A stretch of DNA of 64,000 nt from Mermis nigrescens (Eukaryota; Nematoda; Enoplea; Mermithida; Mermithidae), in assembly GCA_036768485.1 (NCBI GenBank), contig JAVLUZ010000157.1, positions 17,769,403 to 17,833,402 on the forward strand. The letters run 5' to 3'. Positions 42,300 through 55,100 of the stretch are shown here, in pieces. The notes under the pieces were generated by a model, which saw only the letters and a program-made list of their open reading frames with translations, made no database searches and had not been told where the DNA came from. The first letter of the stretch is position 1; the number at the start of each line of letters is the position of its first letter. A program made the translations under genes and the position numbers.

Positions 42300-44640
42300 A
42301 ACGTTTATATTTCAAACGTTCCATTTTATAATGGATGACAGGCTGCATGCACCCTCAAGCAAAAAGGATGCGCCACAAGCCCGTCCTGCGCGCCAATTAC
42401 AGCCTGATCAAACCAGCTCTTTGGCAATTGATAATACTACTTTACCCCCTTGACCAAATAATACCTCTGTTATCCCTTCCGATAATGAATCTACTACCGA
42501 CAGTGTACATTCCGGAACCGGTAATTCTCACCCGGATACACAAATTGAAATGGTATTCTGGCCTGCTTGATCGTTACTAATGATCTCGCTGCGGCGCCCG
42601 AATAATGACGATAACCACACGGAAAACGAAGCCGTTTTACCTGGTCGAACTTTTGATGGAAATGGCATCTGAAAAACAAAATGAGGATGAAACTCGTCCT
42701 AATTCGTCAAATTCTGATCGAATTCTTTCGACTGATAGCGAGTATTCAAAAATGAATTTTCAGCTTGCGTGCAAGAAATGCGCCAAGTGCGTCGGCAAAA
42801 AATTAATAATTTAAGGCTTACGGCTACATTTTCTGCTCGCCCTGAGGCTAATCAGTCTTTGCGAGTACATAACGACGAAAACGTAATTAATCATGTGCCT
42901 ATTGAATTACCAAAACGGCGTGTCAAACAGACGGTAAATAACGAAACCGAGTTTGATAATTCATCACCTGTCATTCGACACTCCGATTAATCATAGCCTA
43001 AGAGTTATACTCGCGTGAAAGGACATCTGTGCCTATCTTACTATATGAGTGATCGTACGCCTGTTGATTTTAGATCGTCGTGTATGTATGAGCAGCATGT
43101 GCAAAACCCTCTTTCTGCAGATAATTTCTCTAATTCTGCGCATCCTTAGCAGCAAGCGTTTAATCAGCAAAGTGTTGAAAACGCACCTACTTTTTCAGAA
43201 TTTTTGCAGCGGCCTTTAAATCAGCGCGCGAATTTGTGCCTAATGCTGTAAATAATACGCAGCATCCTTCTTTAAATCCGCAGCCTTTGCATTATTTTCC
43301 TCTAACGCGGAAAGTGTAGCCCATGCAGCAGCGTCGCATCTAGGAAGCGATAATTTTTCAGCGCACGATAATTTAGCAAATCCTAACGACGAATCCATGC
43401 CTATCACAGACAATATAGTCGCGCCGCCAGCTGGCTAGCGCCACGTCAGATTTTCAGATGAGGACACTAGCTCTTCGCAGCAGGAAGATTTGCGCCCATT
43501 CGTGCGTGAAGTCATGTGCCCAGTTCGTCGCTCGGCGTCATGATTCAGATGCTTCATCTTCTGGCGACAAAATATCTGTTGCTGAAGGCATTAATCGCGG
43601 TGCCTTTCATACAGTAAATGCATATAGCAGTAGCTGCTAGGAAATCTTTTTCAGAATTGAAAAAACTGATATTCGAATTTTTCAGCGAATTTTAAAGATT
43701 GGCAAAAAATATATAAAATCGACGAAAAGTAGAGCAATTTATTATCTTTTTCGACGTTATGCATTAAATTTGTATGAAGCGTTACCTCATGAAGTGCGTA
43801 ATTCTTATACTAAGACTAAGTACGCTATGATCGTGGAATTTCGCCCTCTCGATCCGCGATCGTAATATGACCACTTTCTTGACCGTAAGCAACAGCCCAA
43901 TGAGTCTGTCCAAGCTTACTATCTACTTCACAAACAATTAAGACGCTAGACCTCATACTGAAACCGACTCTGAGCAGTTCAACGAAATGCTTCGACATCA
44001 ATTAGCGCGGTATGTTACCTGAAATTTCAACTGCAGCCTATCGTAGCGCCTGAAGCTGAGTTGCATGATTTTGCATAATGCTAAATGCGCAGAGTATGCA
44101 GCTTGCTAACTTGTAGCGAAAAAAGCGCTAACGCCTTATGTTTCGACCATCGCCAATCCTACTACTGGTGCAATTCCTAAGGAATCTGTTCACTTTTCTA
44201 ATAATGCCGATTCTGATTGTTGTAGTAGAACCGTTTCACCGATCAAAAGCACTTGCAAAATGGTAATCTGGCGTAAATTTTGCGATTTTTGTAAGCGCAC
44301 GGTCATGTTGACTAGAACAGCTGTTTTAAAAAGATGAGCAACGTAATTTAAATAATGCAACAAGCGAAATTCGAACCAGCCGTAGCGTCAACGTGATCGA
44401 TCAGCGTTCTTGGAATAATCGTAATCGCTCATTGTTGCGCTCAAATTATAATAATCGGCCTCAGTCTAAGTCTAGATATCGCGATCAAAGCCAAAATCGC
44501 CAACCTATCCTGCAAAGTTCTGACGCACGTTTTGATTCTAGGCGCTCCAGCGTCAATTTTTTAGGCAAAGCTATAATGACTACGCGCCGAATTATCGCCA
44601 AAACTATCGACTCAGTCTTATGATAATCGCATGTGCAATC
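42300..44640 (+). pseudogene. Gypsy gag region
   Basis: After a Pro/Asn/Gln-rich leader (42335-43640), the stretch at about 43640-44110 has the capsid-type pattern: a helical FSELKKTD...FQRILKIGKKYIK, YYLFRRYALNLYEALP, then PLDPRS...FLDRKQ. A decayed CCHC zinc knuckle FCDFCKR...MLTRTA lies near 44280-44330, followed by an Arg/Ser/Asn-rich tail to 44600. Frames change several times. The assignment rests on order and the knuckle. Confidence 0.55.
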
Positions 44641-44829
44641 TGCGATTATAACCAAAATAATCCTTATGTGACTCATCCGCTTGAAACAGCGTAACATGTA
44701 CTATAATTCTGATCGTTCTGGCATGATGCCTACTAACGTCACATATACCGGATACCAACCCTTGGAGATTATCCCTAGCAGCGCCTCCTCACCTAAAAAA
44801 GATACAAACACTGTTACCTTTCATCATCT

Positions 44830-47100
44830 AATTAATTAACGGAAAAATTCCACATCCCATTTGTTTTTAATTATGATGATTGGCGAAGATTAGCGGTTCT
44901 CGAAAAAATGACACTCATCCCCACTTTAAATCAGGATTCTGAAATTCCGATAGTTAGTCATGCAGGTACAAATCTACCCACCATTTTGGCTGAAATTCAT
45001 GGTGTAAGTAACGCTAATTGACTTTGTCGCAAGTCACAATGATGACTACTGCAGCATTTTTAAGACTTGGTTTCGAGTTACCTCCTAAACAAACATCCAA
45101 AGTCGTGCAAATTTTCGTGTTGTTCGTAATTCATTAACATTTCTGCAATATAACTATCATAAGATCGTAATTCCCTTTTGATGATATCTAACCATCGATA
45201 AATTGCCAGAAGACATGCTTCTTGGTTTTGGTACTTGCCACATTCCGCATTACTCTGGGTAAATCCCATAGAAGGTGCTTGGCGTTCATAAGCGGTATAA
45301 AATTAAATCTCTTATCACCGAGCGAAAAATTGCAGTTTCGTACCAATCCAAACGCTAAAATCGCATGTATCTTGTGCATATTTCATTCGATGATCTGAAT
45401 TTTGCTGCGTCCTTGAATTAATAACACCTGCTTATATAAGTCACGGTTCCTATGATGCCTAATATTGCACTTTTTGAGCCCGATCAGATTTTATGCGCCA
45501 AAAGTTCACTTTTGTCGCCCCTGCCATCGTTGACACCTCAGTTTCAGTTTTCCTCGTTCCTTCTTCTCGAAATAATAACAGATGTTTTTGGAAATTCAAT
45601 TGATTGGTCGCGTCTGATGTTGATGTCGTATCTCATGTTTCTGTTTCAGACGATCGCTCAATTGTTTCTTTTCTTCAAACCATTAAGGCTTTACAGGGCT
45701 GCATCGCTAATTCGAAGGAGCAGCAGCTGAAATTCGTGATCTTTGTCATAATCATTTTGATATTAGCTTTAAAAGGCAAACCACTTTCGGTCGCGCCTTC
45801 GTTAAGCATCATATCGACACAGGACAATCTGCCCCTGTTGTAGGTAAAACTTGTCATGTCAAACACGCGCGCCCGACAAGCCATGCAAAGAATAATTAAT
45901 GAAATGATGGCGACGATCATCAGGCCAACAACAAGCCCCTGGGGCAGATACGCTGTTTTAATTTATGGGAAAAAGATGGTTCCCTCCGCCCAGTTGTGGA
46001 TTATTGTTCAATGATGTGACAAAAACTCAAATTTATCCCCCTACCTCAAATTGATGATTATTTTGATGCCCTAGGGTCTGCAGCTTTATTTGTGCATGAC
46101 TTAAAATCTGGGTATTGGCAGATCCCCCTTGATGAAAAATCGCGTGAAAAGAAACAGCTTTTATTTGTCCTGTAGGTCACTACAGGTTAGTCACCTTTTG
46201 GTTTTAAAAACGCCCCCGCCGTTTTTCAGCGCCTTATGGAGCTCGTTCTCACTGGTTTAAATTGAAGAGTACGCTCGTATATATCGACGATATAATTGTA
46301 ACTCCTTTGCATTTCAGGCACTCATAAATTCGAAGATATCTTTCGCGCGCGCCATAACAAGGTTAAAGCCAGAAAAATGTATCAGCTCATGCAGAAGTCC
46401 ATTGCGGGCCGTATGCAAAGTTCGCGCTAAGTTGCTCTGACTTGACTAAAATTGCAGATTTGATCAATTTTCCAGTTCCAAAAACAGTGAAGCTTTGCCA
46501 TTTGTGGTCGTTCAACCGTTCAAAAAATTTGTAAAAGATCTCGCAAAAATCGCGAAACCTCTTCGTTTAAGAAAAGATACGGAATTTCTGTGGACTGAAG
46601 AACACCAAAAAGCTTTTCAAACGTTAAAGATGCCTTCACTAACACCGATTTTGCAGTTGCCTAAGTTCGATAATGACCATCAATTCATCCTGACAACCGA
46701 CACCAACATTTTGGCGCTAGGTGCCATTCTTAATGCCTTAGAAATATTTCGTCTAAAAATCATTTTATCCTTGGTTATGCTAGCCGTGTTTTAAACTCGG
46801 CCAAATGTAACTAACATTCTGAGAAGGAGGCTTTAGCTTAGATTTATCTGGGCAATTAAGCATTATAGGCATTATCTTTATGGTAAAAATTATCGTAGAA
46901 ACAGTTAATCAAGTAGCTTTACTTGGCAGCAAAATGTAAAAGATCCATGGAATGGTCTAAGGCGATGGGGTTTAAAATGCAAGAATACGAGTATGAGGTT
47001 TGTTATGTATCAGGCGCATATAACTGCGCTGCGGACTTATTATCGCGTCATCCTAAGTACAATCACGACGAACAATTTATAGCTAGAACATAAACCCGTT
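44830..47100 (+). pseudogene. Gypsy protease, reverse transcriptase and RNase H region
   Basis: A protease-like SHAGTNLPTILAEIHGV occurs near 44955-45005, but the catalytic DTG is not intact. The reverse transcriptase is recognised by LVYIDDIIV at about 46279-46305, carrying the two catalytic Asp, after a TSPFGFKN-like stretch at about 46185-46210. RNase H begins with PFKKFVKDLAKIAKPL (connection domain), FLWTEEHQKAFQTLK and FILTTDTNILALGAIL (46510-46735), and ends with CYVSGAYNCAADLLSRHP (about 47000-47055), the tether before integrase. Numerous stops are present. Confidence 0.8.
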
Positions 47101-47429
47101 GCTAATGCTTCGCTAACCTCAAATCGGAAGCATTTGAGTCACAGCGACGACAGTGAACCACCTGATATAAGACAACAAACCATCGCGCCAAAACAGCAAG
47201 CTGCGCAAAAAGATCATCCGCCAGTTTTTTATGAACGAAAACCTTATCTGAAGCTGAAAAAGCAGAAATTCTGTAGAAAACCTCGCGAAATATGCCGAAC
47301 AGCGTCAAGATGAAGAGTTAAACAAAATTAAGTATTGAATCACTCCAGCGACTTAACAACACGTAAATGTAGCGACAATTTTCTTGCTGCTCCCAGATAA
47401 AATCCTCTATCGCAGATTTCAGCCTAAGC

Positions 47430-48420
47430 GCGCAGCTAATACTATTCATCAGCTTGTCATTCCAAAATCGCTTCGTAGTTTTCATCTTAACCGAATTTCA
47501 CGATTCCATCTTTGGAGCCCATTTCTCAGCGCCAAAAAATCTTACCTGCCATTCAGCTCCGTTACTGGTGGCCTAGAATGGAGAATGATGTGCTTGCATG
47601 GTGTAAGAACTGTGAGGTGTGTTTGCAGCGTAAGGTAGCAAATAATCCCACCGCCATACCTCTGCAGCCCATTACGAAGTTTCAGCACCTTTTGAGTTAA
47701 TCGGCGTGTGATTGTCTCTACGCATACTCATTCGGCGTCCAGGGGCTGATCAAATTGTTGTCTTCATGGGACCATACTGCTAAGTATGTTGAAGCGTTTG
47801 CAGTGTCTGATATAAAAGCAGTCACCATCGCAAATCTATTTTTTTAGCGAAGTAATTCCTAGACATGGCGTTCCAAAGCGATTACTAAACGATCAAGGCT
47901 CAGAACTGCATCAAAGCGCTAATTTCCGAAGTTTGCAAATTACTAAATGTCAAAAGTTTTCACAACCCGTATCATCCGCAGTGTAGTGGTTTAATAAGTG
48001 ATATAATCGAACACTCATCGATGGACTTTCTAAACTAAGCGCAAGAAATCAATACGATTAGAACAATTATACCATTTGCTTTATTCGCGTATCGCGCAAC
48101 ATAGCAGTCATTGACGAATATTTCGCCATTCAAAATGCTGTATGGTCGGGAACCTTCTTTTTCACTCGATATACAGCTATTAAGTGATCTCACTCTAAAT
48201 CCTAATTTGCTAACATCATGAAAAATATCTTTAACAATTTAAAACTCCAGCTTCTTAATTTGCGAATAATTTGCTAGCAAAAATCTGCCAAAGCGCGTCA
48301 CCATCAGAAAAAGCAGTATGATAAATCAGCACGTGAAAGTAAATTTGCAGTCGATGATATTGTATATCTCAATAATAAAGCAGTGATTCAGCCCAAAATT
48401 GGAAAGCACTACTAAAGAAT
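47430..48420 (+). pseudogene. Gypsy integrase remnant
   Basis: The zinc-binding domain is visible as H...H with YWWPRMENDVLAWCKNCEVC at about 47560-47625. The catalytic core is scattered over frames, with a LLNDQGSELH piece (second Asp) at about 47885, a FHNPYHPQCSG-like stretch near 47960 and SPFKMLYGREPSFSLDI-like near 48125-48170. A FAVDDIVYLNN piece at about 48340 is the typical C-terminal GPY-like segment. Not functional. Confidence 0.8.
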
Positions 48421-48599
48421 TAGGTCCGTGTCGCATCAAATCTTTGCCAACACCTGAAACGGCTCATCATCTATTTGCATAACCCTTTAATTGAACATGT
48501 AGTGCACAATAATCGCCTCTTACCTGCCCCAAAGTTGCCCTATTCCGATCTCATCGCCGAAAAGTACGCATTTGTACCCGGTGATTTTGTTTTAGTTAA

Positions 48600-51500
48600 G
48601 CTACGCATCAACCTGTGTGTCCGGCAGTAGTTATAAGTTTTGAGGAATTAGCGGGCCGGGAAAGGAATATGAGGGAGTGTCGCCCTGACATTGCTGACCC
48701 AGTTGCTAAATCGACATGCGTGCCAGCTAATGTTACGCCTTTTGCAGAGCCATGGCTGAGCAAGCGTGCCCCAACAGAAGAGGACATTGTGGACCGAGAT
48801 CGTCCGATGTTTAGCCTGGGAACGACAATGATGCCGCCCCATTCCTTGTAAGCGCTCAGGCTTCGGCACTGCAAAACAGTATCAGCGCTGAGCGATATCG
48901 CTACAGATGCTGTATTTTGAAAGCGACAACCGTAGCCCATTCATGAGCCTTCACATCACAAGACGCCTAATCACTACAATTGCATTTACGCCCAATGTTA
49001 GTGGTGGCTGGCAACAATGGACCGTATCCGGTTGTCAGCGCAGCCCTCGTGCCTGCCAATAACATTGACCGTAATGATCGAGACACACGAACAATCACAC
49101 AGCGCCATCATTTTTACTTTTTCAGGTCCAGTAGATAGTCTTAACAGCGTAACTTGCTGGCTTCGACTCCGAGCATGTTAACGACCATTTGTTCATGCCC
49201 TACCGCATTTGGGAGCGATGTGAAAACGGCACCAGCTAGATCCCAACTATATGCGGGCAATGGTCTTTGTTTGATACATTCAGATCGCTGATGTTCGTGT
49301 AGTGCCTTTTCATCTGGAATTGCTAGGTTTCCACAGCCCCGTTTGGTTAAAATTGCCGAACACCTTTGAGGATGTAACCACAAGCTCCGGCCCCAGCAAC
49401 AATAAAATCGCCTATTTTCACGTCTACGGCCCACATCGCGCAGATGTAGTGGCTTATTTACAAAATCGTGATAGCTTTCCTCCATCAGCGTTTTGTTTTC
49501 AGGGCTAATATTTTAGATCGCTGGTGATAGGCACTTTTTCATGGTCGAAAATCATATCGATGCCGGAAATCATCGCCTAAAACGATGGCAACCTTGAACT
49601 CGCGGTCTGCATTAGATTCAACAACGGTCATGGATTATTGAGCATGGAACATACTGCTGACAAGTCTCTTCACGGTATCTCGTTTAGACCCGATTTTCTC
49701 ACTCGATGTCTACATTCTCATCGATACGTATTCCTTGAGCTCTTGGTCGAATTTCTCTCGTCATATTCCGCCAGGTTTTCACTTTTGAAGTGACGAACGT
49801 TCGGTTCAGGCAGGCGCCGCACGCCGAACCGCTATACATCAAGTTGTTGAAATTGCCGCCCAATATGTCCCAAAGGCGAAAAGCCATACGTTTGACATTT
49901 GCAGATCAACAGGCCTGGTCTGGACGACAGGGATCTGACAGTGATTATTTTAGGCAGCTCTGAGACCCAGACGACCAGGAGTAGGCCGCCATTTCCGCCG
50001 CCTTCTCAGCGTCCACCATCGCCGACACAGCAACAAGTTCTCCGCGGTATCATTGCTAATTTCTGCCTTCCACATCGCGTAGTGTGCCAGACCAATGGAC
50101 ACAAATGTTTTGGATGGAACTTCCAGTTGGGGCAGCAGCTCCAGCGCTCCGCTAGATTGACCCTGGATATCCCGAAAATTTGCATGACTTCCTCCATTAG
50201 CCGTATAAGTCATGTTTTGAGCCTTTGCTTCTTCTGGCTGGTGGCTCTTCCGCCTGCTTATTCAGCGCCAACGGATATCCAAAATATCATGGCCTCAGTG
50301 GTGCTGCACGCAAGCCTTTGCATTCGTGCTGAAATTCCTCAAATTTCATAGCCAAGCATAGGCAGTGTGTTGAAATTAAGTTGGTAACCGATGCAGAGTT
50401 CTGGATTGGCAAGACAACGGCGGGCTGTTCCCTCTATACGAATTATTTTCAGGAAACCATGCAAGAGTTGCAGGAAACAGGTCAATCTTGTTTGTCTATC
50501 CATAATTTTCTTAATTTTCACTTGGAATGGCTCGGGCAAAGCAGGACAGAATTACACAGGTCATGGCAGTATTTCATCTTTTCTAGCGCGATGTACATTC
50601 GTTATTTGCAATATTATCAAATTTCCAATCCATGGAGAGCCAGTCATTTTGCTATGGTTACCCACGGATGAATCTGACAGGGTTTTAGGAATCCCGGTTG
50701 CGCCGCATTTTGTTACGCAGCCTTCTGTCTTTGCATCACCAGTTCTATCCAAAGATCCGTTTGTTCCGCATGTTCATCACAACCGGTTACATGAGCCAAG
50801 ACAACGCTCAATGTCTCGTGCAAGTCATCCGTTCAGGCAAGCGCGCGATGAACGCGTTCAAATTCGTCTGCAGTCGGCCTCGGTGCTTTCATATCGCTCA
50901 GCTGATCATACGGCGCCGTTGTGTTTGACAATGCGGCAAATGGTTGATATTTTTGGAGCGTTTGTGAATTCGAGAGAGAATACGAAACCACTTTCAGCTG
51001 CAAACCGGTGTTCGCTACAGCGCCGCGTGTTGCATGCTACATCACTGTTGCGCTTTATGGATCCAGCGTTTCTTCATCTTTGCAATGTTGTATGATGATC
51101 CTGGAATCACTTGGCGAATGTGTGAACAAATTCAGCGGATGCTTCATGCCTTCTTTGGTCGAGCGTATACTCAGAACTGGAAGCCTTCGCGGTTTCCTGA
51201 ATTAGTGAAATCGAGGATTCTGATTGACGCATTGTGATATTCAGCTAATTGGCAAAGCCACGGATCCAGACTTAACGGTTCCTGCCCAATTTAGTCAGCA
51301 CAAATTGCGACAACACTCATTGCATTATCGCAAGCTTTACTACGATTGGATAATATTCGCCAAAACCAGCAGAGGCGCCAATTTATGCAGAAATGAGCTT
51401 TGCAAGATGCGCTTGGGCCTGGTGGCTTTGGCGAAGAAACCTTGAAGCGTTACAGATCTTTCTTTACAGGCTCAGATCAATTTATGAGCCTCATGGTAAT

Positions 51501-53100
51501 TGAAAAATCCGAACGCGAAACACAGCCCGATGCCACCATTGCCGCAGCGTTACTTATTTTGCGTAGGCAGGCTCTTTAGCCGTGGCCTCTGAAATGGCGT
51601 GAAATCAAGTCGCATTTTTAGAACGTTTGAGATCCTATCGAAGCTATTCCTTTATTAAGGGCCAGCCAATATGTCAGGAACAAATATAGACATACTCATG
51701 ACTTGCAATGAGCCAACCAAAAATGGAAGGAGCTGACATGGCGGCAAGCGATGATCTATAAGCCAGTTGGCGTTATTATCGAAACCATCAGATAACGAAC
51801 CCGGACCCTCTTCTTTATCTCGTTTCAGGCAGAATTTGCCCCAGTTACTACAGCGTTGACGCCGTGTGAGCAATTGGAGCAGCGGTCTGCCGCTCGTCTA
51901 GCGAGGACCTGGTCGTTTTCCCGTCTCCAAAGCGTAGATTGCCGCGGCCCACTGGCAGCTCCGCTTGTCCTCCGCAGCAGCATCGGCCGCGTTCCAGCCC
52001 CGCCCGCATGACGGTGCAGCGCAAAGGTCGCCGTTGCATCAGCGCGAAGTTTGGGGCATGATACCGACGCATTGGTTGCAGCAGTCGGCCGGCAACATCG
52101 GCCGGTTATCAACAGCGGCAGCACGAATCGTCGCAGCAGCATTTGCCGCAGCATCAACGCGAAGGTGTTGGGCGTCGCCCATCACCAACCGTTCTGATTT
52201 TATGATCAACCGTTAGTCTCGATCGGCCGCAACACGAACGCCGTTCAATCTCCCAGTCAATGAGTTTGGGGTCAACCACAACCACAACCATACCAATTGC
52301 GCTCTCCTTCGCGTGAAACTGGTAGTTTTGGGCACTTTCCGTCTCCTCCGGCATACAATCAAAGTTTTGAGGATTTCCGCCATCCGGCTACTCCATCTAG
52401 TCAGCCACAAGTTTATTATGGATTCAGAGCACCATCGCCTGATGCCATTCCGTACGTGCTGTGCAGCCTGCGCGAACGGATGCAACTGCGCATTAATTTA
52501 TTGGATGAGGATAGCCCCCGTGCACGCCCGCCGCCATACGGACTCTAGCGACTCGTCACGTTGCTCGTTTGATCATCTCGTTTCTTTCCGACGTCGAAAC
52601 CAGACCACAAACGCAGCTAACCATGCGTTTGTTCATTCCATATATATTTGGACTCTGCGTTTGTGCCGATGGCCAGCAGCATTTTATTTGTTGGATCAAC
52701 GTCGTTTTTATTCGCGTCTTGTTGTAAGCGTCTTTATTATAAAAGCTACTAGTTCATGATTCGTTTATTCTCAACAATTTTCGTCTTTAAATTTTGTGTA
52801 ATCTTGTCATTTTAAGCTCGTTGATTCCAGACTTGCTCAGAGCAAGTATGGCCTCATTTATCTTAATCTTAACTAAAATCTACTTAATTCTTCTTTTATT
52901 CAAATTTATTTTTCAGGTTTCCGCACTACTCGATGAGGCTCAGTCATGGATTCAGCGCCATACTTTTCAACTCAAAATTTTCTTCCATCTTTAAGGGCCC
53001 AACCTAAAAATTTCAATAAAATTACTCCAAATTTTCCATTTGTTGGATCCCCAAAAATTTTCTAATTTTTCTCTAATTTTATTTTTCACTCTGGAAAATT
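48600..53100 (+). other. Unexplained coding-like region after integrase in the gypsy element
   Basis: 4.5 kb between integrase and the polypurine tract. It is GC-richer than the flanks and shows several plus-strand coding-like stretches without recognised domains: CPAVVISFEELAGRERN (48618), SNNKIAYFHVYGPHRADVVAY (about 49400), EFWIGKTTAGCSLYTNYF (50395), DDPGITWRMCEQIQRMLHAF (51090) and a Pro-rich PSPPAYNQSFEDFRHP (52335). The frames shift between them. It could be a third ORF of the element (position of env-like genes), captured host sequence, or a second nested element. I saw no convincing signal peptide or membrane segment. Confidence 0.45.
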
Positions 53101-53122
53101 CGGCCCGTGTTCAGATTTTTCC

Positions 53123-53147
53123 CGGTGAAGAGAGGAGGAGTGGACAG
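53123..53147 (+). promoter_or_regulatory. Polypurine tract of the gypsy element
   Basis: A purine-rich run GGTGAAGAGAGGAGGAG with TGGACAG follows, directly before the 3' LTR start TGTCTGG. This is the position and composition of the plus-strand primer of LTR retrotransposons. Confidence 0.7.
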
Positions 53148-54335
53148 TGTCTGGCCATGCTTGTACGGCCTTTCGCACATTGTTTTGCCAATTCACATTA
53201 TCCGGTCTATTGTTTCCACTTTGGCGATCCAGCCATATTTTCAGATCGATGATATGACATGTGGAGGCATTGCATTCTGCAGTGTCAGTGGTTGGACTCT
53301 TGTCGCTATGTGTTGTGAGGGATACAAGATGCGACTTTTTACTGTGGAACCCCTACAAGTCCCCTATCAATTTTTACATTAAAAACATAGGCGACATATG
53401 ACCGCTATTCACGTTGAGCCTGTGCGGGAGACCCGAAAAATCTATGTGCAAGAAGCACACAATTTTTGTTATAAACACATTATTCAATATTTTCTTCTTA
53501 TATTACTGTAGGCCATCCCCTAGGATTATTAGTCTAGTTTGTGGCAATCTGGCCTTTGCTTTTTCGGCGTGTCGCTTCTGACTTTATCAGCCTTAATTCT
53601 TGTACATTGTTTTTGATTTGGTAAAAGCACGAAAATCAATTGTCTAGAGGTGCACTATACCTGAGCAGTTGCAAATTGGGACTAGGCCGGCCATAAATTT
53701 ATTTCTTGCCGGATTTCGTTGAGTAAAACCTTTATTTATCATTTTGTGCAAAATTCACAATTCCTTTTTCGAACCAAAAATCTATAAAAATTATTACATA
53801 ATTTTTACTAGTTGATATTTCAACCCAGTTAGAGCTCTTTGTTGTTGTGATTTAAGTACAGTATATTGGAACCAGAATTTATAAGTAGTTTCGCCATAGG
53901 TAATCAGGTGCAAAAACCTTTTCAATTCTTTTCGCGAAAAATTATTCTTTTGGTCTAAAAGGGTACAAGAGGGCGAATACCAGGGTTATCTAATTACTCC
54001 TGGTTAAGATCTGCGAATAAAGCATCTCCTTATTTCTCCATAGGTACGGACCGATTACATCCGTGGAGATTTTAGGCCGTAGGTATTCAGGGTCATTTTG
54101 GAAGAGTGCAGGTTTTTACCACAGCTTCTTGACCAGCGCTAGCTGTAGCATAGGTACTTAGGTAAGTCCAAGAAGGTACTTACGGGGGTTCGCTGCTTTT
54201 GTAGTTGTTGTGTGTTAGGTATCTTCTCTGGCGGCGTGCTGTCAGTTTAGTTATCCGTACATACTTCAAGTGCTAAATCAGCCAACTCATTGCGCGCGCT
54301 AAGATACTCCAACTAGAAAGCAGGCGAAGCCCACT
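53148..54335 (+). repeat. 3' LTR of the gypsy element
   Basis: It matches the 5' LTR (see that entry). The end is placed at GGCGAAGCC, where similarity with 41845-41855 stops. Compared with the 5' copy it has a shorter start, GCTTGTACGGCCTTTCGC directly after TGTCTGGCCAT. Confidence 0.85.
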
Positions 54336-55092
54336 TTAAGTTAATTACGTGCTTAAAAGCGAGAAAAAATGTATTTAAACATTGGGATAGAGTGGGCGTC
54401 ATGCGTGGTCATAAAGGATGGGGTTTGAACCCCCAAAATCCAAAGTCTCTCCAAATTGGTAGATCCGTAGAATTGAATAATTTAGCGTTTTTTTTGCAGT
54501 TATGCTCCATCTGACTGCAGGAATTTATTTTCTGCATCTTAAGTAGCAGGCATTCAACAGCCCAAAGTGTTGGGCGGGGGTTCGCCGACCATTAGGGGAG
54601 TGCGCGAACTTCAATTTTTATTCAAAAATTGAAGAATGCACCTGAAGTGGCTAGAAATCGCAAATTTTTGCACAAAATCGGGGAGAGGGAATAAATAATT
54701 TATGTTTATTTAAATTTATATTTTTTACATTTACGACTTCGGTTATGGGAATCTTCACCCCTTGTTACATGTATGAATGGTAGCATGGCAGGTAATATAT
54801 AAAATGAAGTCATAGCATGTCTTTTTAGAATCATGAATGAATGGAACCGTGTGCAGTTTAAATTCACAACATTTATAAATGAAATTCGTAAATATCGTCG
54901 ATTGTTCCTCACGAAAGATATTTTTATAATCGATTTTATCTCAAAGTTCGCTAAACAACGCCACTGACGTGACGATGCAACGAATTCTTCATAATGTATC
55001 AGCTTGCTTGTATTTATGTACCTCAATACATTGTACAAGGTACGCATATATGTATATACATGCCTACTTACCTAATTGTACAGCAAGTGATA
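54336..55092. other. AT-rich sequence, nothing recognised
   Basis: No coding motif or repeat recognised. A frame at 55047-54706 (minus) has no known domain. Confidence 0.4.
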
Positions 55093-55100
55093 TGCGTACG

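Larger units (their letters stand above)
40645..54335 (+). mobile_element. Ty3/gypsy LTR retrotransposon, degenerate, with long extra region
   Basis: Direct long terminal repeats of about 1.2 kb lie at about 40645-41855 and 53148-54335. Between them, in order, are gag-like (43640-44640), RT (about 45940-46310), RNase H (46500-47090) and integrase (47430-48420) remains. A further 4.5 kb (48600-53100) has no counterpart in a standard gypsy element. RT before RNase H before integrase is the Ty3/gypsy order. Stops and frameshifts are throughout. At about 13.7 kb it is long for the group. No target duplication or primer-binding site was recognised. Confidence 0.85.

Noticed and set aside
48608..52759. 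Long overlapping frames on both strands as host genes
   Set aside because: They lie between integrase and the 3' LTR of the gypsy element, and frames on the two strands shadow each other.
48600..53100. Calling the post-integrase region an env gene
   Set aside because: No signal peptide, cleavage site or membrane anchor was seen; position alone is not enough.
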